Assembly (NCBI GenBank): GCA_008828725.1
Contig: MEHQ01001874.1
Span: forward strand, 62,001-126,000
Direction: 5' to 3'
DNA: 64,000 nucleotides
Source of the DNA: Saccharina japonica
Taxonomy: Eukaryota; Sar; Phaeophyceae; Laminariales; Laminariaceae
Shown here: in pieces, positions 12,942-25,900 of the stretch
Position numbering within the stretch: the first letter of the stretch is position 1
Layout of the letters: each line of letters opens with the position of its first letter
The notes under the pieces: generated by a model
What the model saw: the letters and a program-made list of their open reading frames with translations, nothing else
The model's database searches: none
Told to the model about the DNA's origin: nothing
Position numbers and translations under genes: made by a program

Positions 12942-14222
12942 CAGGGGTACGCGCAGTGCCGAAGGCACCGCGCGGTACGGGATGGGTCCATTTTGCCCGC
13001 CGCAGGCGGCAAATTTTTTGGGACTTCCCGAGGGGCGGTATGGGAAAATGTTCCCGTCTGTTTACCGCGGGACGGGAATGGGACGGGAAGGTGGGAAACC
13101 ATTTGGTTGACGGGATTGGATGGGAAGACACCATTCTTTGGCGGTACGGGACGGGACGGGAACCGACTTTTGGCGGTACGGTATGGTACGGGAAACATTT
13201 TTCGGCGGTACGGGAAATGATCGGTGAACGGGTCGGGAATAGGTCGGGAATGGGTCGGGAATGGGTCGGGAACCGGGTCGGGAACCGGGTCGGGAATACG
13301 GTCGGGAAACGCAGTCGGAAATTGTTGGGGACACGGTCGGGAATACACGCTGGAGACAACGACTGAAAAGGGTATAATCAAAAGTCTTCTTCGAGTACGA
13401 GTATAACATTCGCGAGAACAGTGCCAATAGGAGCAGGAACCGGGGCTGATTGCTTTGGCGCTGCTTGAGGTGCCGAAGCAGATCCGCCGGGATCCTCCAC
13501 CTCCACAACGTCCATGCTTGATGCCATGTTTTGTCTTAGGGCCGAGTGGTGGTGTGAGTGTTCTTGGTTTTATTCTCGACATAATAATTTCCCAAATGTA
13601 CGACCGATTTATTATACGTACTATTATTTCAAATAGCGAGGTGTGAGGGGGGCCGATTGAATGGTTGATACAAATTTTAATTTCGTGTTTAAATTTTGAA
13701 TTAAAAAAAAACGAGAGGACAAAGCAAGAAAAAAGGAAATATATATTCGCGCGTACTCGTAGACGATTTGTTTTTATATAGTTCAGAAATATATACGAGT
13801 AAAAATGCAGTATACGCACTTGCATCCATCCATGGTCATGCGATGGGAAAACGAAAAAATCGGCGGTAAATGGAATGGGAATATCTGCCCCAATAGTGAG
13901 ATGCGGGATGGGAGAAGCTGTGCCCCATGGTCGGGATGGGACGGGAATCACTTACATGACAGTGGGATGGGAATAGTCGGGACCGGGCGGACAGCGGGAC
14001 GGGAATAGTCGGGAATGGGCAGACAGTGGGATGGGAAACAGTCGGGAACGGGAACACGGCCATTACCGCGGGACGGTAGAGCTCGGGAACAGAAACTGAC
14101 GATGGTACCGGTCGGGAAATCGCGGTCGGGAACGAAAAATCTGACGGTTTCCCATTCCCGTACCGTACCGTTCCCGTCCCGACCACATTTTCCCGTCCCG
14201 ACCTTTACCGCGCGTACCCCTG
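12942..14222 (+). mobile_element. hAT-like element, GGGACGGGAA-motif family, copy 1
   Basis: TIR CAGGGGTACGCGC at 12942-12954 and inverted at 14210-14222; perfect 8-bp TSD GTATATAG at 12934-12941 and 14223-14230. Both arms are dense arrays of GGTACGGGA, GGTCGGGAA and GGGATGGGAA, and the arrays flip strand near the right end (from about 14150). The central part (about 13360-13800) is unrelated to the motif and is shared with copy 2, including a minus-strand peptide stretch GPKTKHGIKHGRC seen in both. No complete transposase. Confidence 0.9.
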
Positions 14223-14231
14223 GTATATAGG

Positions 14232-14580
14232 CAAATATGTCGGTTGACGGTCAAGTGTCAAGTTTGTCAAGCGTCAAGGTTGTCTGTCAAGGCCTTTGGC
14301 GTTGTCAAGCCGAAATGTCCCCTATTCCCGGTATAATAATTCCTCCAGAACTCATGTGGAAACCCCTCGTTTTTCTAGAAGAAATTCAGATTGACCTGCA
14401 GTGTGGTGTACAAAAAATATATATATATATTAAAGTTTTCAGTGATTTTGTACGGCGTTTTTTAAAACCGGGGATTTTTTTTTAATGTCCCCTGCTTTTT
14501 CTCGTCAAGGCTGTCTGTCAAGGTGTTTGGTGATTATTTTGTCTGTCAAGGGGTTCAAAGTCTGACAACCGACATCTTTG
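14232..14580. mobile_element. Small hAT-like element, GTCAAGG-motif family
   Basis: TIRs CAAATATGTCGGTTGAC (14232-14248) and, inverted, CAAAGATGTCGGTTGTC (14564-14580), 15 of 17 matching. Perfect 8-bp TSD TATATAGG at 14224-14231 and 14581-14588. The interior has GTCAAGG/CTGTCAAGG repeats near both ends. It abuts the TSD of the 12942 element, so one site was hit twice. Confidence 0.8.
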
Positions 14581-14711
14581 TATATAGGGTACACCGGCAC
14601 GAAATAGGGTACAAACAAACGTGTTACGTACGAAATCCTATATATATACCAGAAAGGCAGTAACAGAGAGGTATACTGTTCGGGTATCTGGTTGGTACAC
14701 CCTTGGCAGAT

Positions 14712-15276
14712 GGTAGCACAGGCTTGCGCTGGTAGTGGTTAGACTAACTGGCTGGCGTTTGGAAAAGGCAGAGGAAGATTGATGTTGAAAGGTGCCGCTT
14801 GCGGGCAAGAAAAGCTTACTAAAACTATGGACTTCTGAAGTCCATGCTTCCTGGTACTCGTACTCTGTGAAAAGAAGAGTAGATCAAAGTAGATCAGAGA
14901 GAAGAGAGACATACGATAGAAATAAGAGTGAGCACAGAGGGCTGCTCTACCTTGGTGTCTCGACGTCTACAGAACTGCTACGCTCGAGAAGCTTGGAGCT
15001 TCGAGACTGTCAAGAATGGTCCGAGATGTAGAACAGAGAACAGTCTTTGTGTGTTTTTCTGAACCTTCTCATAATACTCCGCATCTAGGTAGAACTTCCC
15101 TTCTAGTGAAAGTGTATTACTTTCTGTTAGAAACAGTCAGTGATTCCACCGCTGCTGTTACTCTACGTGACGTATACGGACAGGTACACTGCTGCTACGT
15201 TACACTATGAAGTTATACTGCAGTCTCCACTGAACATTGATCACGACAATAGGCTGCTGCTGCCTATTTCTTAACA
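14712..15276 (+). repeat. Dispersed repeat R, copy 1 (empty for the Harbinger-like element)
   Basis: Aligns with 35890-37042: shared GGCTTG(C/A)GCTGG start, the GCGGGCAAGAAA segment, GAGTGAGCACAGAG, the TTACTCTAC site and the final ATCACGACAA.AGGCT with a TATTTCTTAACA-like end. It contains an A-box-like TAGACTAACTGG near the start, but no paired B box was found. Class uncertain. Confidence 0.6.
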
Positions 15277-15538
15277 TTACAGAGTCCATGCTTATATTCC
15301 TGAATAAAATAGTATTCCAAGGCTATTATAATTCCTATATAATAACGAGTTTTACTAAATTCATTCCAAACCAGGTGGAGGGTACAAAGTGATACAATTT
15401 TCTCTATAAAACCACGATATACTGGTGCCGTGCTACGTATGTACCAGATAGGGGTACGAGACCACATGACCATTGCTGTTGAAAAAACGTAGTCAAGGAC
15501 ACACTTATTTAGATTCGAGCCTCATAACCTTCCTGAAC

Positions 15539-15613
15539 AAATGATGCTTGTCGAGGCTCTGCAGTCTCTCTCTCTCAGAGAGACGGAGCCTCGACACGCA
15601 TCATTCTTTCAAT
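15539..15613. mobile_element. Minute hairpin-forming MITE-like repeat
   Basis: AATGATGCTTGTCGAGGCTC is mirrored by GAGCCTCGACACGCATCATT about 30 bp later, with a TCTCTC loop. The right half also occurs at about 1374-1396. Confidence 0.45.
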
Positions 15614-15974
15614 ATAAACACTAAATGGTCTGCACTGAATACTACATAAACCAGGTATATAGGGGGTACGAGGCCGTCCAATTTCGTGTGAAATAACGAT
15701 ATTATACTGGTTCGGTGCTGCTCTGCTGCGTGCAGCTGTCTGCGTGGCCTAGAGGGTTTTCCGTTTTCCATACATTGTACATCGATAGCCGAATCTGTTG
15801 GCTTTCCGCGAAGATCCTGATTTCATACCTGGTATCAAATTTCAAAGTTTCTGTAGCGCGAGACGGAATAACTTCATTGTTTTCACTACGTACTGACGGG
15901 TGTGCCATATTGAAATTTGGTTTTGCGCAAACACCCTACGAGTACGTAGTCGATATATATATATAACATGATTC

Positions 15975-16780
15975 CACAGATGCTCCCGAGTATACACTCG
16001 CTACTCCGATCATACTCGCTACTCCGATCATACTCAAAATATCGAGTATGTGTCGTACTCCGAGTACTGAGATATTTGAAGTACTGATGGCCGAAACACT
16101 CCGAGAACTGGGAGTATGCGCAGTACTTATCCTCGAGTACAAGAAGTATACCCAGAGTATAAACATCTAAATTACTCGAAGCAGGTAGTACCCGCAGTAC
16201 AAAACTACGAAATACTGCGAGTACACCAAGTAGCTTAAGTATTTTTCTCTCAAATACCCAAAGTATACTTCCACGTAATTGGAGCATCTCTGTGAATTTC
16301 GATGTGCGATAAGCGCCACTAAAATAATTTGCTCCCAGAAATTGGGAGTACTGGCGGCCGAGTCTTGACTATTTATGCAAAGATGCTTCTACTATCTCCT
16401 ATACTTCACATTCCGAGTGTACTCCGAGTATCGAGTACGTTTCGCACTCCCAGTATCGAGTACATTTCTTATTCCGAGTATCGAGTACACTTCGTACTCC
16501 GAGTTTCGAGTACATTTCGTACTCCGAGTATCGAGTACATTTCGTACTCCGAGTACTAAAAATGGCAGCCCGAATACTCGGAGTGCTTGGGGTATGAATT
16601 GTACTGAAGGCCCACAAATACTGCTGGTAAAAGGAGTACCCTCAGTATCGGACCCCGAACTAACCCGAGTGTGGCAGTATCTGCAGTACAGCATATCGAA
16701 ATACTCCCGAGTACGAGCAGTATTCCGAAGCACATCCCCAATACTCCTTACTTTACTCCAAGGTTCTCGGAGCATCTGTG
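15975..16780. mobile_element. hAT-like element, GAGTACTCCGAGTA-motif family
   Basis: TIR CACAGATGCTCC at 15975-15986 and inverted at 16769-16780. Flanks CATGATTC and CATTATTC match 7 of 8. The interior is almost wholly made of CGAGTAT, CTCCGAGTA and TTTCGTACTCCGAGTA variants. An internal end-like sequence near 16280-16293 (GGAGCATCTCTGTG) suggests an older boundary. The long open frames across it are products of the tandem repeat. Confidence 0.65.
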
Positions 16781-17091
16781 CATTATTCGAAAAGGCGCTA
16801 CGTATACATCGTCAGACGGCAAATACAAGTATAATTGAAAATTGGAGCTGCAGATTGCCAAATGGCATAAGCAATGTCAAAAGCAATATATACGTAGTAC
16901 CAAGGATACTGTTGTATATGAGATCAATCAACCGAAAGATTCCTTCGTTTTTTGTCGGGTTTCGGTCGGTTTGTCAATATATACGGGTCTGAGCCTATAT
17001 ATAGTAATACCAGGTAATAAGTACTATTCGTCTACAGCCAGTGTGTACATTCGTGAACCCTTCGTCATTGTAGTTGAACGGTCGTTTTTTC

Positions 17092-19542
17092 CGGGGTTCT
17101 TTACGGTTAACCGTCCGTGCACGGTGCGGTTTTTGTTTTTCGAAAATCGTACGGTCCGGTTCGGTGCGGTTTTCAGAAAGCGGAAATATCACGGTGCGGG
17201 TCGGTGCGGTTATCCGATATTGTGAATCCTACGTTGCGGTTCGGTTTTTTCATGCATCCTACGGTGCGGTTCGGTGAGGTTTTCAGAAATCAGGAATCCT
17301 ACGGTGCGGTTCGGTGCGGTTTTCAGAAATCGTAAGTGTAACGGTGCGGTTCGGGTTTTTTGTGCATCCTACGGTGCGGTTCGGTGCGGTTTTAAGATTT
17401 AGTAAATCCTACGGTGCGGTTCGGTGCTGTGATACATGTCAGGGTGCGGTCCGGTGCGGTTCCCCGTTAAACGGTTTTTGCTACGGTGCGGTTCCAATCC
17501 CCGTAGGGTAAACCGTTCAAAACCGCTGTTTCTCCACGGTGCACCGTATAAATAAACCGTACAAAACCGCGTTTTCGTACGGTATTCGTGCAAGGTGCAT
17601 ATCATTGTTTACTTTCTATGCAAAGTGAAGAGAGCAACAACTGCTACACGGGGGAGACCTTGCCCCTGGCTTTTCCTCCGCAACGTCGATCATTTTACCG
17701 CGAACTGTGCTGACTAATAGCGCCGTCGCGGCCGGAGGAGGGCATGTCGCGACGGCTTTCGATAGTGCAGGCCCCAGCGTAGCACCGACGGCAGGGTGGG
17801 TGACCAAAGCTGCACCGGCGGCCGACTACTGACCAGCTTCGGACTGCGCAATACTGGCTGCGGGCTCCGGGGCACCAGCTGCGAGCTGCGGACCGGATGT
17901 GCATATAACTTGCACCTCTTCGGCTGGGGATGAATGCGCACCCGCAAGTGCCGTACCGGTAGTAGTTTTTCCCGCCCCGGTGCGGTGGTGTCGGCGGTGG
18001 GGTGTGGCAATGTGTGGCAAAGCAGCTTTGGTGGCGTTCACGCCTTGGCACGCATTCCCGGGTTCCCTGTGTTTTTGCGAATTGTGTTTTTTTTTTGCAT
18101 TTGTTTATTTTCGTATTTTCTGTTTTCGTACTTTTGTATTCATCAGTTTCTACCGATATCCAATTTCAATATTGTTTCGGAAACGATCCATAGATATTTC
18201 CAATTTTCAGCAGTTTTCATATTTCTATTTTCTATTTTCTATGTTGTTTTCAATTGTCACGGTATTCAGGGATGGTATATAGTATATACATGTGAATGGT
18301 ATGATTGAAATAAAAGCTGTAGTAGTGTACATTGTCAGATGGCAAATAGAACAACACAAATATAATGATTGTCACGGGGTAATACAAACGATACATGTTG
18401 TAAATATATAGATCAGCTGATGAAAATTAAATAATTAAAAAATTAATGTGAAATATGAAATACCTATATATATACTCCGAATATATAAATATACCACGTG
18501 TAATTCAACTTTTTTGCATTTTAGACTATTTTAACATTTTATTTTTATTTTTATTTTTTTTTATGTCCATCCGTCCATCCCATTCATTATCTTCGCACTT
18601 CCGTCTTTCTCCCTCCCTAGTAGTAACTCAGATCCGGGGTCACAAAGTAGGCTCCTATCCCTCCTCCCCCACTACGGTTCTTGCTTTGCATTTTTATCGC
18701 GAGAAGATTCCAGCACTTTCTTCCCTCGTCAACCCTCGTCGAATTTTGCTTACCCACGCTATAATATGCGCTCTCCACAGTCGGTGTCATTTGAGAATAA
18801 AAACCTCCACTGGGGAGAATCGAACCCTCGACATCCGGCCCAAAAGGCTTCGTGGCTACCAGTTAGACCACCGGGGCGACCGGTAAAAATAATAAATATG
18901 AATCAAAATATGAAATACCATAAGATCAACCAAGCTAGCGGGAGCACTTTTGACACGAAACCGAGCAGAAAACGCCATGAACTGTGCGAAACCGTGACCC
19001 TATAGCACCGTTCCGAGTTCGATGGAACCGCGGTTTGTACACGGTTTCAAGTTAACCGCACCGTTAAATAACCGATCTAACGGTTTTTGGCACCGTATCC
19101 TGATGCACACGGTGCGGTGCGGTTTCTATGACATTCCTACGGTGCGGTTCGGTGCGGTTTTCAGAAATCGAGAATCTTACGGTGCGGTTCGGTGCGGTTT
19201 TTAGATATTGGAAATCCTACGGTGCGGTTCGGTGCTGTGATATTTCCTACGGTGCGGTTCGGTGCGGTTTTTAGAAATCGGGAATGCTACGGTGCGGTTC
19301 GGTGCGGTTTTCAGATCTCGTGAGCCCTACGGTGCAGTTCGGTTATATTGTTTTCTCTACGGTGCGGTTCGGTGCGGTTTTACGATATCGCAAAACTTAC
19401 GGTGCGGCGCGGTGCGGTTTTCAACAGGGCAAAAACCCTACGGTGCGGTTCGGTGCGGTTGTGCGGTTTTCAACAGGGCAAAAACCCTACGGTGCGGAAC
19501 CGCACCGAACCGATCCGAAAAACTGCACCGTAAAGAACCCTG
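17092..19542. mobile_element. hAT-like element, CGGTGCGGTT-motif family, with SINE inside
   Basis: TIRs CGGGGTTCTTTACGGT (17092-17107) and, inverted, CAGGGTTCTTTACGGT (19527-19542), 15 of 16 matching. Perfect 8-bp TSD GTTTTTTC at 17084-17091 and 19543-19550. Both arms (17100-17560 and 19025-19535) are arrays of ACGGTGCGGTTCGGTGCGG spaced by short variable pieces; the motif turns to its complement just before the right TIR. The middle (17600-18300) has GC-rich broken minus-strand frames that could be transposase remains, but I could not identify a domain. A SINE lies at about 18536-18884. Confidence 0.88.
18536..18884 (-). mobile_element. tRNA-derived SINE, copy 2
   Basis: Minus-strand head GGTCGCCCCGGTGGTCTAAC with A box TGGTCTAACTGG, then B box GGTTCGATTCTCC. 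The body contains the conserved AACTCAGATCCGGGGTCACA and AAGTAGGCTCCT blocks, and the 3' end is A-rich on the minus strand. It lies within the hAT-like element 17092-19542. Confidence 0.75.
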
Positions 19543-19769
19543 GTTTTTTCCCGTCTGTCTGTTGTTGCACTGGTTCGAAAGCACGAAGAAAGCAACATAA
19601 TAAGACGCAAATAAATATGTATACCAGGTATATAATATGTACACTACAAATCAAACGAACGAAACAAAAAAAGCTGCCATTTGCTTCGTACGTACTGGTG
19701 TACTCGTTATATTTATTTGCTTTCTCTTTCGCTGACGACAAGGTTTTGTTTTGTGTCGACTTTCCTGAC

Positions 19770-19985
19770 AAAAAATGACAAACTCACGGCCAACAAACCG
19801 AAATAACAAAGCCGACGAATAAAACGATACATGCGTCCAAAACCACCCCCCCGAGACAAAAAAAACAACAGCACACACTCTGCCCCACTACGCCACAACA
19901 CAACACACCACTCCACAAACCACGTCAAGAGCGAAATAGGCCCGGAGCAGACCCTCTCTATACCCTATCAGAGGAAGACACCAAG
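19770..19985 (+). promoter_or_regulatory. 5' flank of RCC1-like gene 1, conserved with gene 2
   Basis: This A/C-rich stretch aligns in patches with 38390-38584: the CCAACAAACCGAAA segment, the CACTCCACAAACCACGTC segment and the GAGCA..CCCTCT segment just before the start codon. I see no convincing TATA box. Shared sequence this close to both starts suggests a common promoter and 5' UTR, but recent duplication alone could also explain it. Confidence 0.4.
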
Positions 19986-22900
19986 ATGGCCATGCTTACG
20001 AGGTTCGCCGCGCTGACAGCTTTCTTCGCCGGGGCTTCGGCGGACAACCTTCCCACCTACTACTCATCGGTCACGGCAGGGCAATTGTGAGTCGGGTAAT
20101 GAGTCCTACTCGTCGTGCGTGGATTGCCATATAAAAATTCGAGATGTCTGTTCGATTGTCATAGATTTCCGATACGTACATATGAAATATCTACAACATG
20201 CATGTACAGGATGCTTGGCCTGTGCTATTATATACGTACTGAAGCTTCGCGTCCGAATAATCCATCGACCTTCTTGGCTACAACGAAAGCAGCAGAAACT
20301 CGAGGCAGGCCAATTGTGATCACCGCACATCGATTCTCAGTTGTCGACCTTGCAACGCTCAGAACTCCCATGCTTCTACGCAGAAGGACTGGGGGCGTCA
20401 TATCTCCAGCCTCAAAATACACTTTAAACCTGAGCGGCAAGAGAGTGAGTGGTCTCTATGTTGAGCTCCGATCGTGCATGTCTATCCCAGCCTCTGCGTA
20501 CGTACGCACGTACATGCGTGCGTGTACGTGGTGATCACGGGCAGCTAGCTCAGCAGCAGCAGACAGAGCGAACACCACACCATCTCGAGAAGCTTGGTTT
20601 TGGTTGTGCTTTTGTGTTTTCTCGTGGGTTTTTGCAAAAAGTGTTGGCACCTGCTGGTGCAGCAGAGAAGCCGGCAAGGTGGCTCAAAACAAAACACTGC
20701 CAGACCGACACTGCCCCTCTCCCACCTCAAAACACGGTCGAAACTATAAACGGCCGTAGTTTTTGTTCGGAAAGTCGTTATCTTGCCCAAACTGGTGAGC
20801 TTCGTTCCATAGAGTTTGGTTACGCAGTACATGTTGTAAGTCGATCTATTTCAATAGACGTCGATTGTGATGCCTGGATATTTTGGTTAGCTTCAGCGGT
20901 CGTCTTGTGTTGTCGAGGCTTGCTCCACTCACGAAAACAAATTAACTCGAAGGTCTTCGTCACGTGGTGCTGCCTGCTCTCGACAGCATGCAGTATCCAA
21001 TACGTTCAAATAGGTACGTACGAGCCTCGTATTTGTGTAGGAGGCGTACCGTGCTGCAAGATTGACCGCTGCTCGTCCTTACGACGTACTGTGCAACAGA
21101 ACCTGCGGTGACCAAACGCCAGTCGTCCTCTGATGTAGGGTATTTTGTAGGCGATACCGGGTATTCCTGTATATACCGCTGTTCGTATTCATACGTCATT
21201 CTAAAGTGGTGCTGTCCGTGAAACATTGTATATTTGGTACGCGTCAGTCCTTGCCTGTTTCATATGCATACGTAGACGTACTTGTACCGGCTCGTATCAT
21301 TGTGCACCCAGTACAACACCGCTATACGGTGTATACGTTGAGTGCTGCAGCAGCAGTACGTGCAACGTACCGAAGTTAATGAATCGAGTACGGTGATGTT
21401 ATCGAGTCAGAACGCGTACGTACTGCCTTACGGCTGTACTGCTGTACGCTGCTGGTACGTGAGAAAACAAAAACATATCGGGACTCCCCAGATGCCCAGA
21501 GAGGAGACGGCCAGTCCCCTCCTTGCGACAATTTTTTACGGGCTTGCCCACCACTGCCCACACAGCCTCGACCAATCATTCTTGCAAATTGCTTCGGCTC
21601 GGTGTGGAGAGGTCCGCGATCCGATGGCGTATATATATATGTTCTACACCGCGGTATATACACTTGCAACGTACGGACGAGTCAGCGGTGGTCCCGCCCA
21701 ATGCCTGACACCTCGTGCGGTCATACACAATTCGTATTCATCAGATGCACATTCCTGTCTGCGCTCTGCAATTGACTGCGTGATGTTTGATTCTGATTGC
21801 TTTAAATAGTTCACCTCGAAACTATGCGTAGGTATACTGAGAGTGTCAATGTCGCGACTTTGAACCTTGCCACGCAGTTCATTTTTCGTATGGGAAATAC
21901 TATGTGGCGCTGCAGGGCGCTGCGTGAAATACAACACAGCAGTGAGGCTTATGCTCTTTGAGTGACTCTTCCCGTTCTTCTTATGTCTGGTTCGTGGCAC
22001 GAAAACAGGCAAAACATAAGGCTGTCTCGACGAAAGAGAACAAAACAGTACAAAATAGTTGGCGCAAATAATTACAGTACGAAGGGCAACGGTACTATAG
22101 TAACGAGCCGTAGTGTACAAAGAACCACGCTACAGTAGTACAGGACGCCTAATATTACGGGGGACCATAGTAAGTAGAATCTACGGTAAACACAAAAACC
22201 TATATGGTCTCCCGTAAAAGGATACAGGAAAGCTGGCCCAGGCTGGATTTCTTATTTGAGAGAGGGTGCCGTCTACACAAATTTTAAGATAACGACTCCC
22301 GAATGTCCTATCTTCCTCTAAATATCAGCCTGGCTGTCTTAGCCTGTTTCTTATTAGCTGTCCCTACTGACTGTATCTCCGTACTCATTATACCAGACCT
22401 ATTCGTATCCTCCCCTCCCCTCATTTCCCCGATTCGCTGTGTGCGCAGTTTTTCCTGCGGCGTTCTGGAAGCAACGGACAGGGTCGAGTGCTGGGGTAAC
22501 GGTGCCGTCGGGGATCCGGTGTCTCTATCCGTCCTTGAGGGCCGTTTGTTGGACGAGGTAACACTTTTGCTTGTTGTACCGTTTTTGTATTCGTCCCTCG
22601 CACGGTTTCGTATTTTCATGGTACGTGGTGCATTTTGTAAAGTATTATGTGGTCGAGATTGCGACTGTATTCACGGTGATAAGCTTCATCTGACCGTCCC
22701 GCTAAATGAACATACGTTTTTTTTTAGGTTATCATGGTTTGGTTTGTCGCGAGCCGCGAGTTACGGCATGGTAGGGCGTGGGATAGGTGTGTGAGGGAAG
22801 GTCTGGTGACGTATGGCATGATACGGGGAATATGCATGGTACAGCAGTAGAGGGCACCCCCGTTTATTTTTTTCATTTTTTTCTGAGGGTGGTCACTTAA

Positions 22901-25900
22901 TGAGCTCTAGACGTATGTATATGTATATATAACCTCACCAAAAAACTGTTTTTGGACGAAAATTAAAAGTGCCAGACTCATCCCACGGTAGGGGCGCAGC
23001 AGAATTGTCTGAGCTCCTTACACGAGGAATTCAATATCCCACCCGAAAAATGACTTCGGGAACATTCGTTCGCGCAACCCGGGACCAAACCTTCCAATGC
23101 GGTTGTCCAGAATAACACAAAAATACGAGTAGAATAACAAAGAGTATCCGGTGGTTACTCGCATGAGGAGCTCAACCGGTCAGAAAACGTTGAGTCAAAA
23201 AGTGGCACCCCTACCGTGGGATTGCTCGCCACGCGGCGAATAATACCAATGGCCTAAGCATACACTGAACAATATTGCAACACAAGGAATGAAAATCCGA
23301 TGATTTTGGGTTAAGGGCCTCGATCATTCAGAAAACATTTCAGTCAAAAACGTGTAAGTACCTCTTTCGTTGCACGTGTCGAAAGTGCGCGAGGGTTTTC
23401 TTGAAGAAGCGCCTCCTCCAAGCCTGCTATGGGGGCCGCTTGGTTGTTGAGCGTTTCGTTGGCAGGTACGTATATATCATGGTTTGGTTTGTCCGACGAC
23501 CGGCATGGTATGTCGTCTCCTGGAAAGACAGAAACTATCATCGATGATTTAGCGCAAGGAATGCGGGTCGTTTGAACAAGGTTGCGATCGTGTTTTAGCT
23601 CTCGCCTCTCGGGGCAACGGCCGTTTCGCCTGTACCGACCAAGATGTTTTCGGCACGATCTGGTCGAGAGCCACCCGAAAATGTATTATTCGACCTTAGC
23701 ACCATAACTATCATCGAAAAACCGAGTTTAAAATAAACGATCATACTCCGTCATCACAACCAACAATGTGCCTCCCTCAACCCTCCTCCCCGCGTTCAGA
23801 TATACAATTTCCCCCCCCAAAAACCCCCCTGAAATTCATACTAGATTTTAACATACCTCCTGTCGACATGGTTGATTGGTTCACACCCTTGTCTGTATGT
23901 GCCCCCCCCCCCCCTTTAACAGTTATAAAGGATAAAACGTCGTTGTTGTTGTTCCTACTAATTGCCACTAAAGATACCTTATAGGTACAAATAAATAATG
24001 CACACTATAAAAACCCAAATCACCAATTAATGAACAATCTATCCAGGTGTTTTTAAGTTTTACTCCATAACCTGTCCTCACACACCTCTTCTTATATCCC
24101 ATACCAGTACATGGCTACAAATAGTAGAACCACTCTATCACGTAAACTCGTCGGAACACTATAGTATACCTGGTACGTTTATTTCAGACTGTTTAATTTT
24201 AATTTTAATTTAACTTTCATTATTTCTTCCACCACAAATAGACACACACTTCCTGAATTCTACAGCCTCAGATTGTGTCCCCCGCATACGGGATGCACAT
24301 CCTACATGAGGACATTTAAAACCCGTAAGTACGCGCGATCGAAGTATTACACTCAGCTAGCAAAGATGGCCTTCGACGAAATCCTGAGCTCACAGCTGTT
24401 GCTTTTTAATTTTTTTAATATAGTGTATATTGTCAGGCATCTACGAGGCAGATACCTTGTATGCCCATTGCAGTCGCTGGAAAAGACTGCACAAAAACAA
24501 TCAACAAGGCATTGGCGGCTGTCGTCCATGTGCAAGTCCGCCTCACAAACGGTTCCTAGTAGTAGGTATACTGCTTACCTTTCATCCGGCTCGCCCCAAC
24601 ACCAAACGGCGCTTCGCGCTTTGTGCGAAAAAAGTGTGCCTGGTTGATGAAGATACACAACGGGGTCCGTCCCGGCAATGTAGGAAGGCGAGCATATTTG
24701 TCCACACGACTACACCCATGGCCGACGTTAAGTATCGCCCTACCCCCCCCTGTGTTCTCTCTCCCCCGCCCCACCCTCTCGGTATATGGTCATACTCCTA
24801 CGGCCATGCACGAAAATGAGGTACATCCCCCCCCCCCTCCCATTGATGTCTCCGGAAGTGGCCACACCAGAAATTAAATTAACTCATTGAAGCTGTCGTC
24901 CATATGCAAGTCCGCCTCAGAGGCGATTCTTAGCAGGATGCAGCTCACGACTGGTGCTACGGTAGGGGGGTCGTGTATCGGTGCTTGGTTTTCACCTGCA
25001 CAGAGCCACTCGGCCGAGTGACTGCGTTTCTGCGTTGTGCTCACATTTTTTTCTTGTTTTTTTGCTTTTTTATATGCACCGCCATTGGAGGTTTTGTTAC
25101 GTAACGCGAACAGACTATCTATGTTGAGGTCCTATTTTCAGTTAAATTCGGAGCCCCTCGTCAGAGTGGCCAAAACCCGTCAGTGAAAATGTGGGCACCC
25201 CCCCTATCGTAGCACCAGTCTCACCCTCCATGCGACTCGCCCAATACCTCACGGCGTTTCGCGCTTGGTGCATGCAATGTCTGCCTGGTTGGTGAAAACC
25301 CAACGCTCTCCGTCCCGGCATTGTAGGGATGCGAGGGTCTATGGTCATATGACTACGGCCGTGCACAACATGAGTACACCCCCCCCCCCCCCCCCTTCTC
25401 TGTCCATCGTTTAACCCCTGTCTTTAATTCGTCTCTTTCCGACACACCTTTTCGCCTCTTCCAGAAACACTTGTCCATCTCAGGAGGGGGTTTCCACGTA
25501 TGCGGTCTCTACTACGAGGGTGGGGAGGAGCTGCGAGTAAACGTGAAGGGGTACTGCGTCGCCTCTTTGGAGGCCGGTGATCTCCGGGACGTCGGGCAAC
25601 TCAACATTCCCGACCTGGGAGACCGCAACCACTGGAGAGAGATGAGCGCGGGGGGTCAGCACAGCTGCGGGATCGACAAAGACCGCCAGTGAGCTTATTT
25701 ATTTAAAATCAAAATGCCAAAGATCACCAGCTGTAAATTTGAATCGAAGATGTCATCGAAGCTTGTACTACTGCAAGCTGTTTGTGGGTCTTGAAACGCC
25801 TATCTATATAGAGTATATTGCGGGGATTGTTTTTAACCTGGCGCAGTATTAATATATGTACGCCTGTAGTTTTCCTCAATAATAAGCGCGAAAAAAAGTA

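Noticed and set aside
12896..13951. 351-codon minus-strand frame rich in Pro/Arg (FPTRFPTRFP)
   Set aside because: Most of it translates the GGTCGGGAA array of a transposon; only the short central stretch shared with the second copy may be meaningful.
16375..16992. 205-codon frame with EYISYSEYRVHFVLRV repeats
   Set aside because: It is a read-through of the GAGTAC minisatellite inside a transposon. Repeat units without stops extend frames artificially.
18766..18884. Possible functional tRNA gene
   Set aside because: A and B boxes are present but the acceptor stem cannot be closed, and three further copies share the non-tRNA body, so it is a SINE head.
20449..21111. 220-codon + strand frame
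   Set aside because: It lies in intron 1 of RCC1-like gene 1, matches no family, and its length is near what chance allows for this window.
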